Source of the DNA: Flavobacteriales bacterium
GTDB taxonomy: Bacteria > Bacteroidota > Bacteroidia > Flavobacteriales > UA16
NCBI GenBank assembly: GCA_028141885.1
Contig: JAOIQU010000008.1
Span: 1-50,056, forward strand
Direction of reading: 5' to 3'
Length of the DNA stretch: 50,056 nucleotides
Numbering within the stretch: the first letter of the stretch is position 1; each line of letters opens with the position of its first letter. Shown piece by piece: positions 40,304-49,232 of the stretch. The translations under genes and the position numbers were made by a program. The notes below the pieces were generated by a model. The model was given only the letters and a program-made list of their open reading frames with translations. It was not told where the DNA came from and made no database searches.

Positions 40304-42027
40304 CAGTCGACGTTGTCGTGGAGGAACGGATTGTCGTTTTTCAGCTCGAGGCGGCGGTTGCCTTCTTCGTCAAACTCTTCGTTGACGCGCATGCGGCTGA
40401 CCTGAGACTCCGAGCTCTGCGGTGTGTCGTCAATGCTGATGTTCCGCCGCTTGTATGCGGGTTCGTTTTCCAAATCTGCAATGCGCCCGGGCAGGTTCAG
40501 TTTGCTCTTGAATTCCGCAAGGCTGCGTGTGATTTGGCGTTGACGCTCTGCAAAGGCCTCACGCGATGGCTGCACGGAGGGCTGGGAAGCAGCAGGTTGA
40601 GGTGCCTCTGTCTCTTGGGTCTTGCTTTCGGCAGCAGGAGCCTGCGGGGTCAAGTCCTCGGGTTCTGGCACATCGTCGAGGTTGTAGATGATGAACTCCT
40701 CGTTGGAGGTCACACTTTCTTCATTGACGTCAGGCGTTTCAGCCTGGTCCGTGGGTTCGGCAAACGCCTCGACTTCTTCAACCGCCTCGACCTCGCGATG
40801 GGTCAAACTGTCTTGGGGCAGGTCAGCCTGTACCTCTGCAGAAGGCACGGCAGAGTCAATCGTTTCATCGGAAGGGGCGAACAGGTCTTTTTGAGGAGCC
40901 CCGACATCCCACTTGTTCTTGTCAATGGTGTCGGTGACTTCATCGGTCTTGATGAAAGGTTCGGCTTCTGGCGAAGGCACCACGGGCGGAACGTTGGCCA
41001 CTGGCGTTTCCTGTTGCTCGTCGAGCCACATCTTCTTGGGACCTGCAGCAAGCTGGGTGTTGTCCAAGGTTGCGGCGTCAAAGCCTGTGGCGATGACAGT
41101 CACACAAAGGTCCTCCCCGAGGGTGTCATCTGTGCCGTAGCCCCAGATGACTTCCGCGGTTTGGCCTGCAGCCTCCTGAATGTGGTCGGTGATCTCCATG
41201 ATCTCGTCCATCAGAATTTCTTCGGTGCCAAACGTGATGTTCAGCAACACAAAGTTGGCGCCTGTGATGTCGCTGTCGTTGAGAAGCGGGCTCTCGAGCG
41301 CGTCGCTGACGGCTTTTTGAGCGCGACCTTGACCCGACGCGCTTCCAGATCCCATGATGGCCCGACCACTGTCGCGCATGACGGTGTTGACGTCGTTCAT
41401 GTCCACGTTGATTTCCCCTGTCAACGTGATGACCTCAGCGATGCCTTTGGCCGCTGTGCAGAGGATTTGGTCGGCATTCGCGAAGGCGCTGCGGATGGTT
41501 TGGTTGCCAAACAACTCGCGCAATTTGTCGTTGCGGATGATGAGCAAGGTGTCCACGGCCTCCCTCATGGCTTCGAGGCCGTCTGAAGCTTGTTGGTTTC
41601 TCCGACGTCCTTCGAATTGGAAGGGCACCGTGACAATGCCCACGGTCAGAATGCCGCGTTCCTTGCAGGCCTGTGCAATGATGGGCGCGGCTCCCGTCCC
41701 TGTGCCTCCACCCATGCCTGCGGTGACAAAGACCATGCTCGTGTCGTTTCCGAGCAGGGCCGTCAACTCGTCCAAGCTCTCGATGGCGGCGTTCTTTCCC
41801 ACCTCCGGAAGCGATCCCGCACCTTGACCTCCAGTCAACGTCGCACCCAGCTGCACCTTCCGGGGTACGGGGCTGATGTCCAGCGCCTGCGCGTCGGTGT
41901 TGCACACGATGAAGTCCACGCCAGTGATGCCTTGCTCAAACATGGTGTTGACCGCGTTGGAGCCGCCTCCGCCGACGCCGATGACTTTGATGGGAGAATT
42001 CGTGGATTGGGGAATGTTGAATTGCAT
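40303..42027 (-). CDS. ftsZ: Cell division protein FtsZ
   Basis: The tubulin-like GTPase that forms the division ring. The 574-aa protein has the early GTP-binding IGVGGGGSNAVN, the tubulin signature GGGTGTGAAP and the catalytic T7 region with DLLIIRN-like and FANADQIL phrases. The C-terminal 230 residues are a long acidic, Pro/Gln-rich linker ending in KNDNPFLHDNVD, as in other Bacteroidota FtsZ. The ATG at 42027 is chosen; an ATG ten codons upstream is less likely. It follows ftsA by 39 bp. Confidence 0.98.
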   Translation of the reverse strand: MQFNIPQSTNSPIKVIGVGGGGSNAVNTMFEQGITGVDFIVCNTDAQALDISPVPRKVQLGATLTGGQGAGSLPEVGKNAAIESLDELTALLGNDTSMVFVTAGMGGGTGTGAAPIIAQACKERGILTVGIVTVPFQFEGRRRNQQASDGLEAMREAVDTLLIIRNDKLRELFGNQTIRSAFANADQILCTAAKGIAEVITLTGEINVDMNDVNTVMRDSGRAIMGSGSASGQGRAQKAVSDALESPLLNDSDITGANFVLLNITFGTEEILMDEIMEITDHIQEAAGQTAEVIWGYGTDDTLGEDLCVTVIATGFDAATLDNTQLAAGPKKMWLDEQQETPVANVPPVVPSPEAEPFIKTDEVTDTIDKNKWDVGAPQKDLFAPSDETIDSAVPSAEVQADLPQDSLTHREVEAVEEVEAFAEPTDQAETPDVNEESVTSNEEFIIYNLDDVPEPEDLTPQAPAAESKTQETEAPQPAASQPSVQPSREAFAERQRQITRSLAEFKSKLNLPGRIADLENEPAYKRRNISIDDTPQSSESQVSRMRVNEEFDEEGNRRLELKNDNPFLHDNVD

Positions 42028-42066
42028 GGGATGGGATTTTCTGTGGGGAGAGGTCAAATGGGGTGC

Positions 42067-43356
42067 TCAGGCGAGGTCTTCGGTTTCAAACCAGTTTTTC
42101 ACGCTCTGCATGAATTTCTGGATGCCAAGGTTGGGCAAGGCCACGCGGTCGTTGGTGGCGGCGGGTTCTTCTTGGGTCTTCGCGCGGAGGCGATCATAAC
42201 CCTTGATGACGAGGCCCACGCCTGTGGAGTACGATGGGATGGATGTGTCTTCAGGCGCATTGGCGATGTGCTCCCCGGGGAAGCCGAGTCGGCAATCCAG
42301 GCCTGTGACGAATTGGAAGAGTTGGGTGACGTGCTTCAGTTGTGAGCCACCTCCGGTCAGCACAATGCCGCCAATCAACTGGTCTCCGAAGCCCGAGCTT
42401 CTGATTTCGTAGTGCACGTGCTCGATGATCTCGGTCATGCGTGCTTCGATGATTTGGGAAAGGGTTTTGAGGGCAATCTCCTTGGGCTTGCGTCCGGTCA
42501 GGCCAGGGATGCAAACGATTTCATTGGACTTTGTCTCTTGGGAGAGGGCAGATCCAAACTTCTTCTTCAGCTGCTCTGCCTGGCGCTTCATGATTTGGCA
42601 CCCTTGGCGAATGTCATCGCTGATGACGTTGCCGCCGAAGGGGATGACGGCCGTGTGGCGGATGATGCCATCTTGGAATATGGCGATGTCGGTGGTGCCG
42701 CCACCAATGTCCACCAAGGCCACACCGGCTTCTTTTTCTTCCTCCGAGAGCACTGAGGCGGCCGAGGCAAGGGGTTCGAGGATGAGCTGGTCGACTTCAA
42801 GGCCCGCCTTTCGGATGCACTTGTAGATGTTCTGGGCTGCGGCCATTTGGCCGGTGATGATGTGGAAGTTCGCTTCGAGTCGAACGCCAGACATGCCCAC
42901 AGGGTCTTTGATGCCCTGCTCGTTGTCCACCGTGAATTCTTGGGGGATGACATGCAGGATTTCCTCACCAGGTTGCATCACCAATTTGTGCATGTCCTCG
43001 ATCAACGCTTCGATGTCAGCCTGCCCGATTTCAGATTCGAGGTTCTCCCTGGTGATGAGTCCACGATGCTGCAAGCTCTTGATGTGCTGACCTGCGATGC
43101 CCACGTTCACCAATCGGATTTGGGCGCCGACTTTTTGCTCGGCTTCTTGCACCGCTTGTTTGATGGATGCCACGGTGCGGTCGATGTTGGCGACAACGCC
43201 GCGCGAAACCCCAACGGATTCACTTCGGCCGTAACCGAGGAGTTCGATTTTGCCGAACTCGTTCTTCTGGCCGATGAAACAGGCAATTTTGGTCGTACCG
43301 ATGTCGAGGCCGACAACAATTTCTGCGGGTGTGTGTTGGGATTGGTTGTCCATCAT
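42067..43356 (-). CDS. ftsA: Cell division protein FtsA
   Basis: The actin-like membrane anchor of FtsZ. The 429-aa protein has the phosphate-1 motif VGLDIGTTKIACFIG, the 1C domain, DIGGGTTDIAIF (phosphate 2) and LTGGGSQLKH (adenosine motif). The C-terminal KNWFETEDLA is a plausible amphipathic membrane helix. Tandem ATG codons at 43356 and 43353 overlap the ftsQ stop. Confidence 0.97.
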   Translation of the reverse strand: MMDNQSQHTPAEIVVGLDIGTTKIACFIGQKNEFGKIELLGYGRSESVGVSRGVVANIDRTVASIKQAVQEAEQKVGAQIRLVNVGIAGQHIKSLQHRGLITRENLESEIGQADIEALIEDMHKLVMQPGEEILHVIPQEFTVDNEQGIKDPVGMSGVRLEANFHIITGQMAAAQNIYKCIRKAGLEVDQLILEPLASAASVLSEEEKEAGVALVDIGGGTTDIAIFQDGIIRHTAVIPFGGNVISDDIRQGCQIMKRQAEQLKKKFGSALSQETKSNEIVCIPGLTGRKPKEIALKTLSQIIEARMTEIIEHVHYEIRSSGFGDQLIGGIVLTGGGSQLKHVTQLFQFVTGLDCRLGFPGEHIANAPEDTSIPSYSTGVGLVIKGYDRLRAKTQEEPAATNDRVALPNLGIQKFMQSVKNWFETEDLA

Positions 43357-44072
43357 GGGTAGCGTTGGGCGATGACTTGATCGCGGTAGGTGAGGTCGAT
43401 GCGTTTGTAGTTGCGGAGGTTGCCGCGCTTGACTTGGGCGCGGTAAAAGGCCAACAGGTTGCGCTTTTTGTGTTCGCAGTTGTCGGCGTTGCCCAAAATC
43501 ACTTCATGGCCAGCGAGCCGAGGGTGAAGCACGAGTTCACCGTCGTCGTTCATGGACAACTGGTCGGTGAGGGCATTCCAAAACGGATCGTCTTTCGTGG
43601 CGTTCACGAACCGGAACCCCATGTGCGCTTGGGTCTCACGCTTGACGTGCATGACCGGAATGTGCGGGGTGAAATGCACATCCAATGGCATCCGTCGTCC
43701 GTCCTCATCGAGGTAGTGATCTTCGCCAGTGTCGGTCATGTGCACGCGCAGCAAGGGGTGTCGCTGCCAAACGTCGATGTGGACGGTGCCGTTCATTTGG
43801 GTGTACACCTCAGCACGCTCGCACGCGTCCATGTCTGTCAGATGGGACAGGATGAGTTGGAGGTCGACGTCGTTGAGCAATTCGCCTTCGAGGCGGTTCG
43901 TGCCAAGTCGCCCTTCGATGGCATCGGCATCCAAAAAGCCGACCTCATTTTCATCCAACACTTGGATGTCGACCTTCTGAACCCTGCGTTCCTTGGCTTC
44001 GGCCGCAGCAAACCCAAGCATCGCACCGAGTGCGGATAGGAGGAGGGTGGTGCTGAGGATGCGTTGGATCAT
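43353..44072 (-). CDS. ftsQ: Cell division protein FtsQ/DivIB
   Basis: A 239-aa single-pass membrane protein. It begins with a hydrophobic helix (TTLLLSALGAMLGFAAA) and continues into a POTRA-like region (KVDIQVLDENEVGFLDADAI) and a beta domain with RHPLLRVHMTD and YLDEDGRRMPL. Family divergence is high, but the position between murC and ftsA fixes the call. FtsQ recruits FtsL/FtsB and links them to the septal machinery. Confidence 0.9.
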   Translation of the reverse strand: MIQRILSTTLLLSALGAMLGFAAAEAKERRVQKVDIQVLDENEVGFLDADAIEGRLGTNRLEGELLNDVDLQLILSHLTDMDACERAEVYTQMNGTVHIDVWQRHPLLRVHMTDTGEDHYLDEDGRRMPLDVHFTPHIPVMHVKRETQAHMGFRFVNATKDDPFWNALTDQLSMNDDGELVLHPRLAGHEVILGNADNCEHKKRNLLAFYRAQVKRGNLRNYKRIDLTYRDQVIAQRYP

Positions 44073-44076
44073 GACT

Positions 44077-45483
44077 TCATTCGAGGCGTGCTCTCATGTG
44101 CTGGAGGGCTTGCGGAACAAGGCGATCGATGTCGCCCGCGCCTGCTGTCACCAGCACGTCGACAGAACGTGCCTTCAAGTCACCGAAGATGGAATCTGAA
44201 GTCGTCAATTGTTTGTGTACGCCCGAGATGTTATCAAACAGCCATTGTGCATCAACCCCTGGAATCGGAGCCTCACGAGCCGGGTAAATCGGCAGCAAAA
44301 ACAACCGGTCGGCTTGCCCCAAAACTTCGGCAAACGCTGGACCAAAATCGCGCGTTCGGGAGTACAAATGAGGCTGAAACACAAGGGTGATTTCACGTTT
44401 GGGCCAACGCTCGCGGACGGCGTCGAGCAACGCTTGGAGCTCTGTTGGATGATGCGCGTAGTCGTCGACGTACACGGCTGTGGGATGGTCCAAATGCACT
44501 TCCATTCGCCTGCGCACACCGTCAAATTGTGCCGCCACCCGCTGGATGACGTCACCCGACACACCAGCATGCCATGCCATGGCCGCGGCCACCAGGGCAT
44601 TGGCCACATTGTGTTTGCCAAGCAAAGCTGGGCGCGCGGAAAAAATCAGCGGAATTTGTTCGCTCGTCGCGTTCACCCCGAGGTGGAACGCCACCGAATC
44701 ACCTTCCTTTCGTGCAACGTGATTCACTGCCGCGTCGGGCGCTTCGGACGCATCGATCACCGCGAAGCGCTCAATTGTTGGTTGACCGTTCGTTTCTGGC
44801 CACTCTAGCCCAGCAGGGAGAATAAGGGTGTCTTGAACCTGGCTTCCAAATTGCTCAAACGCGACCCGAAAGGCCTCTTCCGTTCCGTAAATGTCGAGGT
44901 GGTCAGGTTCGAGGTTCGTGATCGCTGCAATGGAGGGGTGGAGGTGATGGAAGCTTCGGTCAAATTCATCGGCCTCGACGACGTGCCAAGGGGCACCAGG
45001 TCGGGTGATGTGGTTGCTGTCCGAGGCTGAACTGATGCCGCCGAGAAAGGCATGGCACCCGTCCTCGGAGGCGTCAAGCATCGCCGCAAGCCAACTGGAA
45101 GTCGTGGTCTTGCCGTGTGTTCCCGCGACGGCGAGGGTGGGACAGCCGTCTGTGATTTGGCCCAAGAGGGCAGCCCGTTTGATGGGCACAATTCCTCGCG
45201 CTTTGAAATGCATCAACAGCGGCAAATCTTCCGGCACTGCCGGGGTCCAAACGACAGTCAGGGTTTTGGGCGTCGCGTCTTTCGCCCACGTGGGCAAGTC
45301 CAATGGCTCCGACGAGTGGGTCACAGCCATGCCTTCTTTAGAGAGCGTCTCCAGAAGCGGTGAAGGGGTCAAATCGTAGCCGCCCACCTCGTGACCCAGC
45401 AATTTGAGATGTCGGGCAATTGCGCTCATGCCGATGCCGCCAAGGCCTAGAAAGAAGACGTGGCTTGTGCGCACGGCTCCCAT
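44077..45483 (-). CDS. murC: UDP-N-acetylmuramate--L-alanine ligase
   Basis: MurC adds L-alanine to UDP-MurNAc. The 468-aa protein has FLGLGGIGMSAIAR at the N-terminus, the ATP loop AGTHGKTTTSSW, NLEPDHLDIYG and YVDDYAHHPTE. The ATG at 45483 begins two bases past the murG stop; the TTG two codons earlier is less likely. It is part of the continuous mur/fts operon. Confidence 0.98.
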   Translation of the reverse strand: MGAVRTSHVFFLGLGGIGMSAIARHLKLLGHEVGGYDLTPSPLLETLSKEGMAVTHSSEPLDLPTWAKDATPKTLTVVWTPAVPEDLPLLMHFKARGIVPIKRAALLGQITDGCPTLAVAGTHGKTTTSSWLAAMLDASEDGCHAFLGGISSASDSNHITRPGAPWHVVEADEFDRSFHHLHPSIAAITNLEPDHLDIYGTEEAFRVAFEQFGSQVQDTLILPAGLEWPETNGQPTIERFAVIDASEAPDAAVNHVARKEGDSVAFHLGVNATSEQIPLIFSARPALLGKHNVANALVAAAMAWHAGVSGDVIQRVAAQFDGVRRRMEVHLDHPTAVYVDDYAHHPTELQALLDAVRERWPKREITLVFQPHLYSRTRDFGPAFAEVLGQADRLFLLPIYPAREAPIPGVDAQWLFDNISGVHKQLTTSDSIFGDLKARSVDVLVTAGAGDIDRLVPQALQHMRARLE

Positions 45484-45485
45484 GT

Positions 45486-46610
45486 TCAAACGAGGCTTTC
45501 GAGTTGGTCCACGACGGCGGCCGCGGCATCAGGTCGTGCGGCCTGTTTCATGGCGCGTGCCATGGCATCGCATTGCTCAGGGTCGTCGAGCAGCGCTTTC
45601 AAGCGGTTGCCGAGCTGCTCTCGAACGGAAGTGTCCGGCATCAAGATGGCGCCACCCAACTCAGTCAGACTCCGCGCGTTGTGCGTTTGGTGGTCTTCTG
45701 CCACATGCGGTGAGGGCACGAGGATGGCGGCCTTGCCCACGAGGGCCAGTTCGGCAATGGACATGGCACCGGCTCGGGAGGCGATGACCGCGGCGGCCTG
45801 GTATGCGAGGTCCATTCGGTCGATGAATCCCGTGCACACCACCCCGTCGCAGGGATGGGCGTCAAGCCACGTTTGACAAGCTTCGGTATGTCGTCCCCCA
45901 CATTGCCACAACACCTGGTAGCCGCGCTCCGATTGGCGGGGCATTTTGCCCAGGAGGGCTTGCACCGCTTCGTTCATGGATTGCGCCCCCAGGCTTCCAC
46001 CCATGACAAACACCACGGGCAGATCTTCGGTGAATCCCCAGTGCGCGAGGGCGACGTTGCGGCTTTCAGGGTCTGCGTTTGCGAGGTCACAAACATGGGC
46101 CCTCAAGGGATTGCCCGTAAGGACGATTCGGTCCTTGGGAAACCATCGCTCCAGTCCGGGCAGCCCCGCACAGATGCGGTCTACGCGTTTGGCGAGCAGC
46201 CGGTTGGTGATGCCGGGAAAGCTGTTTTGCTCTTGGATCAGTGTGGGAAGGCCTTTTCTGGCCGCTTGGTCCAACAACGGTCCACTGGCGAACCCACCAA
46301 CACCCACCACGATTTGCGGCTTGTGGGTGCGCAACAGACGACGCGCTTTAAGAAGACTGCTGAGGAGTTTGAAGGGAAAGGACAGGTTCCTTGTGCTGGT
46401 CAGTTTTCGTTCAAGTCCGCTGATCCAAAGCCCGTCGATGTCGTAGCCTGCAGCGGGAACTTTCTCCATTTCCATCCGTCCAAGGGCGCCCACGAATCGA
46501 ATGTTGGCTTCTGGGTTGCGACGTTTGATCTCGTCGGCGATGGCAAGGGCGGGATGGATGTGTCCTCCAGTGCCTCCACCGGAAATCATGACGTTTTCGA
46601 TGCGACCCAT
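45486..46610 (-). CDS. murG: UDP-GlcNAc:lipid I GlcNAc transferase
   Basis: MurG makes lipid II on the inner membrane face. The 374-aa protein has SGGGTGGHIHPALA, GVGGFASGP, QEQNSFPGITNR and the donor-site GGSLGAQSMNE, with a C-terminal SRAGAMSIAEL. The ATG at 46610 shares one base with the ftsW stop (TGATG); the long upstream extension of the frame is a shadow of ftsW. Confidence 0.97.
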   Translation of the reverse strand: MGRIENVMISGGGTGGHIHPALAIADEIKRRNPEANIRFVGALGRMEMEKVPAAGYDIDGLWISGLERKLTSTRNLSFPFKLLSSLLKARRLLRTHKPQIVVGVGGFASGPLLDQAARKGLPTLIQEQNSFPGITNRLLAKRVDRICAGLPGLERWFPKDRIVLTGNPLRAHVCDLANADPESRNVALAHWGFTEDLPVVFVMGGSLGAQSMNEAVQALLGKMPRQSERGYQVLWQCGGRHTEACQTWLDAHPCDGVVCTGFIDRMDLAYQAAAVIASRAGAMSIAELALVGKAAILVPSPHVAEDHQTHNARSLTELGGAILMPDTSVREQLGNRLKALLDDPEQCDAMARAMKQAARPDAAAAVVDQLESLV

Positions 46611-47803
46611 CAGGTGAGCGTGTTTCCGTTGGAAGACGCGCCGGCTTGAAGGGGGTCTTGTTGAACCACGCGCGTGACGGCGAGCATCATGCCCAGCGAG
46701 AGGCAGGTGAACAGCAGTGAAGTGCCCCCGTAACTGACGAGGGGTAGCGGTTGACCTGTGGTGGGAAACAGCCTGACGGACACCCCCATATTTACCAGCG
46801 CTTGGACGGTGATCATCAATCCAAGCCCGAGCACGAGGTTTCGACCAAACGTGGATCCACACTTGATGGCTGTTCTCGACGCCCGGAACAACAACGCGAG
46901 GTAAAGCAACACCAAACCCAAACCGCCGACAATGGCCCCCCACTCCTCCACGATGAAGGCAAAAATCATGTCGGAGTAGGGGTGGGGCAGAAAGTTTCGT
47001 GACGCGGGGCCATGGGGGAACAATCCGCCTTTGTAAATGGCAACCTGTGCCAATTCGATTTGGTAATCTTCCTCACTCGTGACGCCTTCTTGTCCTGTGG
47101 CAAAACCGACAAAACTCTCCATCCGATTGGCCCAGGTTCCAAATCGAGGCAACGCCTCAGGTGCCGCCTTGCCAATGCCGTAAAGGCCGATGAGCCCGAC
47201 GGCCGCAAGCCCAACAATTCGGAACATGTGCTTCCATGGCAATCCTCCAACGAACAGCATGGTCACACAAATAGCCCCCAACATGGCAGCCGTGGAAAAA
47301 TCTGAAGGCAAAATGAGCAGGCAGATGGCTCCGATGCCGCCAAGGATGGGCATCAATCCTTGCCAGACGTCGTCAAGAACATCCGCGCGCACTTGCAATT
47401 GTCGCGCCACCCAAACCACCAAGGCGAGCTTGGCAAAGTCCGACGTTTGGACGGTGAGCCCGATGAATGGAAGCTTGATCCACCTTCGTGCGTCGTTGAT
47501 GTCCGTGCCAAACAACAAGGTAAACACGAGTGCGGCGATGGCCAGCACGAACAACACGTTGGCCAATTTGCCGAAGTACTTGAAGTGGATGCGGTGAACC
47601 CCAAACATCACAAACCAGCCTCCCGCAAGCAGTCCGATTTGCTTGAACAGGAATTTGGCGCTGTTGCCATCGGCTTTGTAGGCAAGCGTGCTGATCGCGC
47701 TGTACACGGTGACCAAGGAAGCCACAGTCAGCACGAGGGCAATGCCCCAAAGCACGCGATCGCCTTCCAACCGCTGACGGATGCCGGCAAGGAGTTCGTT
47801 CAT
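46610..47803 (-). CDS. ftsW: Peptidoglycan polymerase FtsW (SEDS family)
   Basis: A 397-aa SEDS protein with about ten membrane segments. Motifs include YKADGNSAKFLFKQ, RWIKLPFIGLTVQTSDFAKLA, LLILPSDFSTAAML and FIVEEWGAIVGG, and the late PLVSYGGTSLL. It polymerises septal glycan with its cognate PBP. The ATG at 47803 is chosen; GGAG lies about 10 bp upstream. A TTG start would touch the murD stop. Confidence 0.96.
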   Translation of the reverse strand: MNELLAGIRQRLEGDRVLWGIALVLTVASLVTVYSAISTLAYKADGNSAKFLFKQIGLLAGGWFVMFGVHRIHFKYFGKLANVLFVLAIAALVFTLLFGTDINDARRWIKLPFIGLTVQTSDFAKLALVVWVARQLQVRADVLDDVWQGLMPILGGIGAICLLILPSDFSTAAMLGAICVTMLFVGGLPWKHMFRIVGLAAVGLIGLYGIGKAAPEALPRFGTWANRMESFVGFATGQEGVTSEEDYQIELAQVAIYKGGLFPHGPASRNFLPHPYSDMIFAFIVEEWGAIVGGLGLVLLYLALLFRASRTAIKCGSTFGRNLVLGLGLMITVQALVNMGVSVRLFPTTGQPLPLVSYGGTSLLFTCLSLGMMLAVTRVVQQDPLQAGASSNGNTLT

Positions 47804-47818
47804 CGCAATGCGCTCCAA

Positions 47819-49219
47819 TCAGAGTTGACGAACGGCGGCCTTGAAGGCGCGTCCACGTTGTTCGTAGCTGCCAAACAAATCAAAGCTCGCGCACGCCGGA
47901 GACAACATCGCGGTATCGCCAGGCATGCCCAATTCGTAGGCTTTGGCCACAGCTTCTTCTGCAGAAGCCACATCCCAGCTGCTCTCGACGAGTTCGTCGA
48001 ACGCGGCATGCAGTTTCGCGTTGTTTTTGCCCATGCAAATCATGTGCTTCACTTTGTCGCGCACGAGGGGCACCAAGGTGCTGTAGTCGTTGCCTTTGTC
48101 GATGCCGCCGGCAATCCAAATCACGGGTGCCGTTGCACATTCAAGCGCGTACCACACGCTGTTGACGTTGGTCGCCTTCGAGTCGTTGATGAACGTGATG
48201 CCGTTCACTTCTTGCACGAATTCAAGTCGGTGCTCGACGCCTTCGAAGCTTTGCAAGCTTTCGCGAATGCCTTCTTTGCGCAGATCGAGCACGCGGCCGG
48301 TCATGCCGGCAGCCATGGAATTGAAGAGGTTGTGTTTCCCCTGCACGGCCAATTTCTGAATGGTCATGGAAAAAGAATTGAAATGTTGGAGGATGAATTG
48401 TGAATGGTCTTGGGGGGCCAAACCGCCACCGTGTCCGTCCCGCATCACCTCGTCGAGGGAGCGTTCGGCGCTGATGGGCAGCAGCTGGGCGGATGTGCCG
48501 TGTTGGTCCAGCATGCGCTGGGTCCACTCGCAGTCCGCGTTGTAAATGAGGTGGTCCGCCTCGGTTTGCGAGGCGGTGATGCGCCACTTTGACGCGGCGT
48601 AGTTGGCCATCTCGTACCCGTATCGGTCGAGGTGGTCCGGGGTGATGTTGAGCAGCAGCCCAACGTTGGGTCGAAACGTGTTCGTGCCGTCGAGTTGGAA
48701 GCTGCTCACTTCCAGCACGGTGGCTTGGGCCTGCCCTTCGTCGTTTGTCACGCGCTCGGCCAGGCGTCGGGCCCAACTCGTGCCGATGTTGCCCACACAG
48801 TCCGTGTCCCACCCTTCGTTTCGAAGGAGATGGTCGATCATGGCGGTCGTGGTCGTTTTGCCGTTGGCGCCGGTCACCGCGACGACGGGGTCAGTGTGCC
48901 CCAGGGCGCGATGGGCGCGCGAGGCGTATTCGATTTCGCTGATGACCTCTCTGCCCTGTGCGATGCAGGTTTGCACGACAGGAGCTGTGTCAGGGATGCC
49001 CGGACTCTTCACCACCGCGGCGGTGTCGGCCCAGCCCCCAGGTTGATGGCCCCCGATTTCGAAGGCGATGCCCGCGGCTTCGAGCTCCGTCACTCCCGGA
49101 CCTGTGCCATCTCCCGCGTCGCTCACGAACGCACGCGCACCCAGGGACTTCGCCAGCAAGGCGGAGCCCACGCCGCTTTCGCCGGCGCCAAGGATGAGGA
49201 TGGGATCAGTGAGGTTCAT
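47819..49219 (-). CDS. murD: UDP-N-acetylmuramoylalanine--D-glutamate ligase
   Basis: MurD adds D-glutamate to UDP-MurNAc-L-Ala. The 466-aa protein has ILGAGESGVGSALLA, the ATP-binding VTGANGKTTTTAM, NITPDHLDRYG and NDSKATNVNSVW, and the late GGIDKGNDY. All Mur-ligase landmarks are in place. It is 13 bp after mraY. Confidence 0.98.
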   Translation of the reverse strand: MNLTDPILILGAGESGVGSALLAKSLGARAFVSDAGDGTGPGVTELEAAGIAFEIGGHQPGGWADTAAVVKSPGIPDTAPVVQTCIAQGREVISEIEYASRAHRALGHTDPVVAVTGANGKTTTTAMIDHLLRNEGWDTDCVGNIGTSWARRLAERVTNDEGQAQATVLEVSSFQLDGTNTFRPNVGLLLNITPDHLDRYGYEMANYAASKWRITASQTEADHLIYNADCEWTQRMLDQHGTSAQLLPISAERSLDEVMRDGHGGGLAPQDHSQFILQHFNSFSMTIQKLAVQGKHNLFNSMAAGMTGRVLDLRKEGIRESLQSFEGVEHRLEFVQEVNGITFINDSKATNVNSVWYALECATAPVIWIAGGIDKGNDYSTLVPLVRDKVKHMICMGKNNAKLHAAFDELVESSWDVASAEEAVAKAYELGMPGDTAMLSPACASFDLFGSYEQRGRAFKAAVRQL

Positions 49220-49232
49220 AGGTTCGTTGGGG

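Noticed and set aside
46611..46943. 111-codon N-terminal extension of murG
   Set aside because: It overlaps ftsW, has no MurG homology and lies before the glycine-rich motif that begins MurG proteins.
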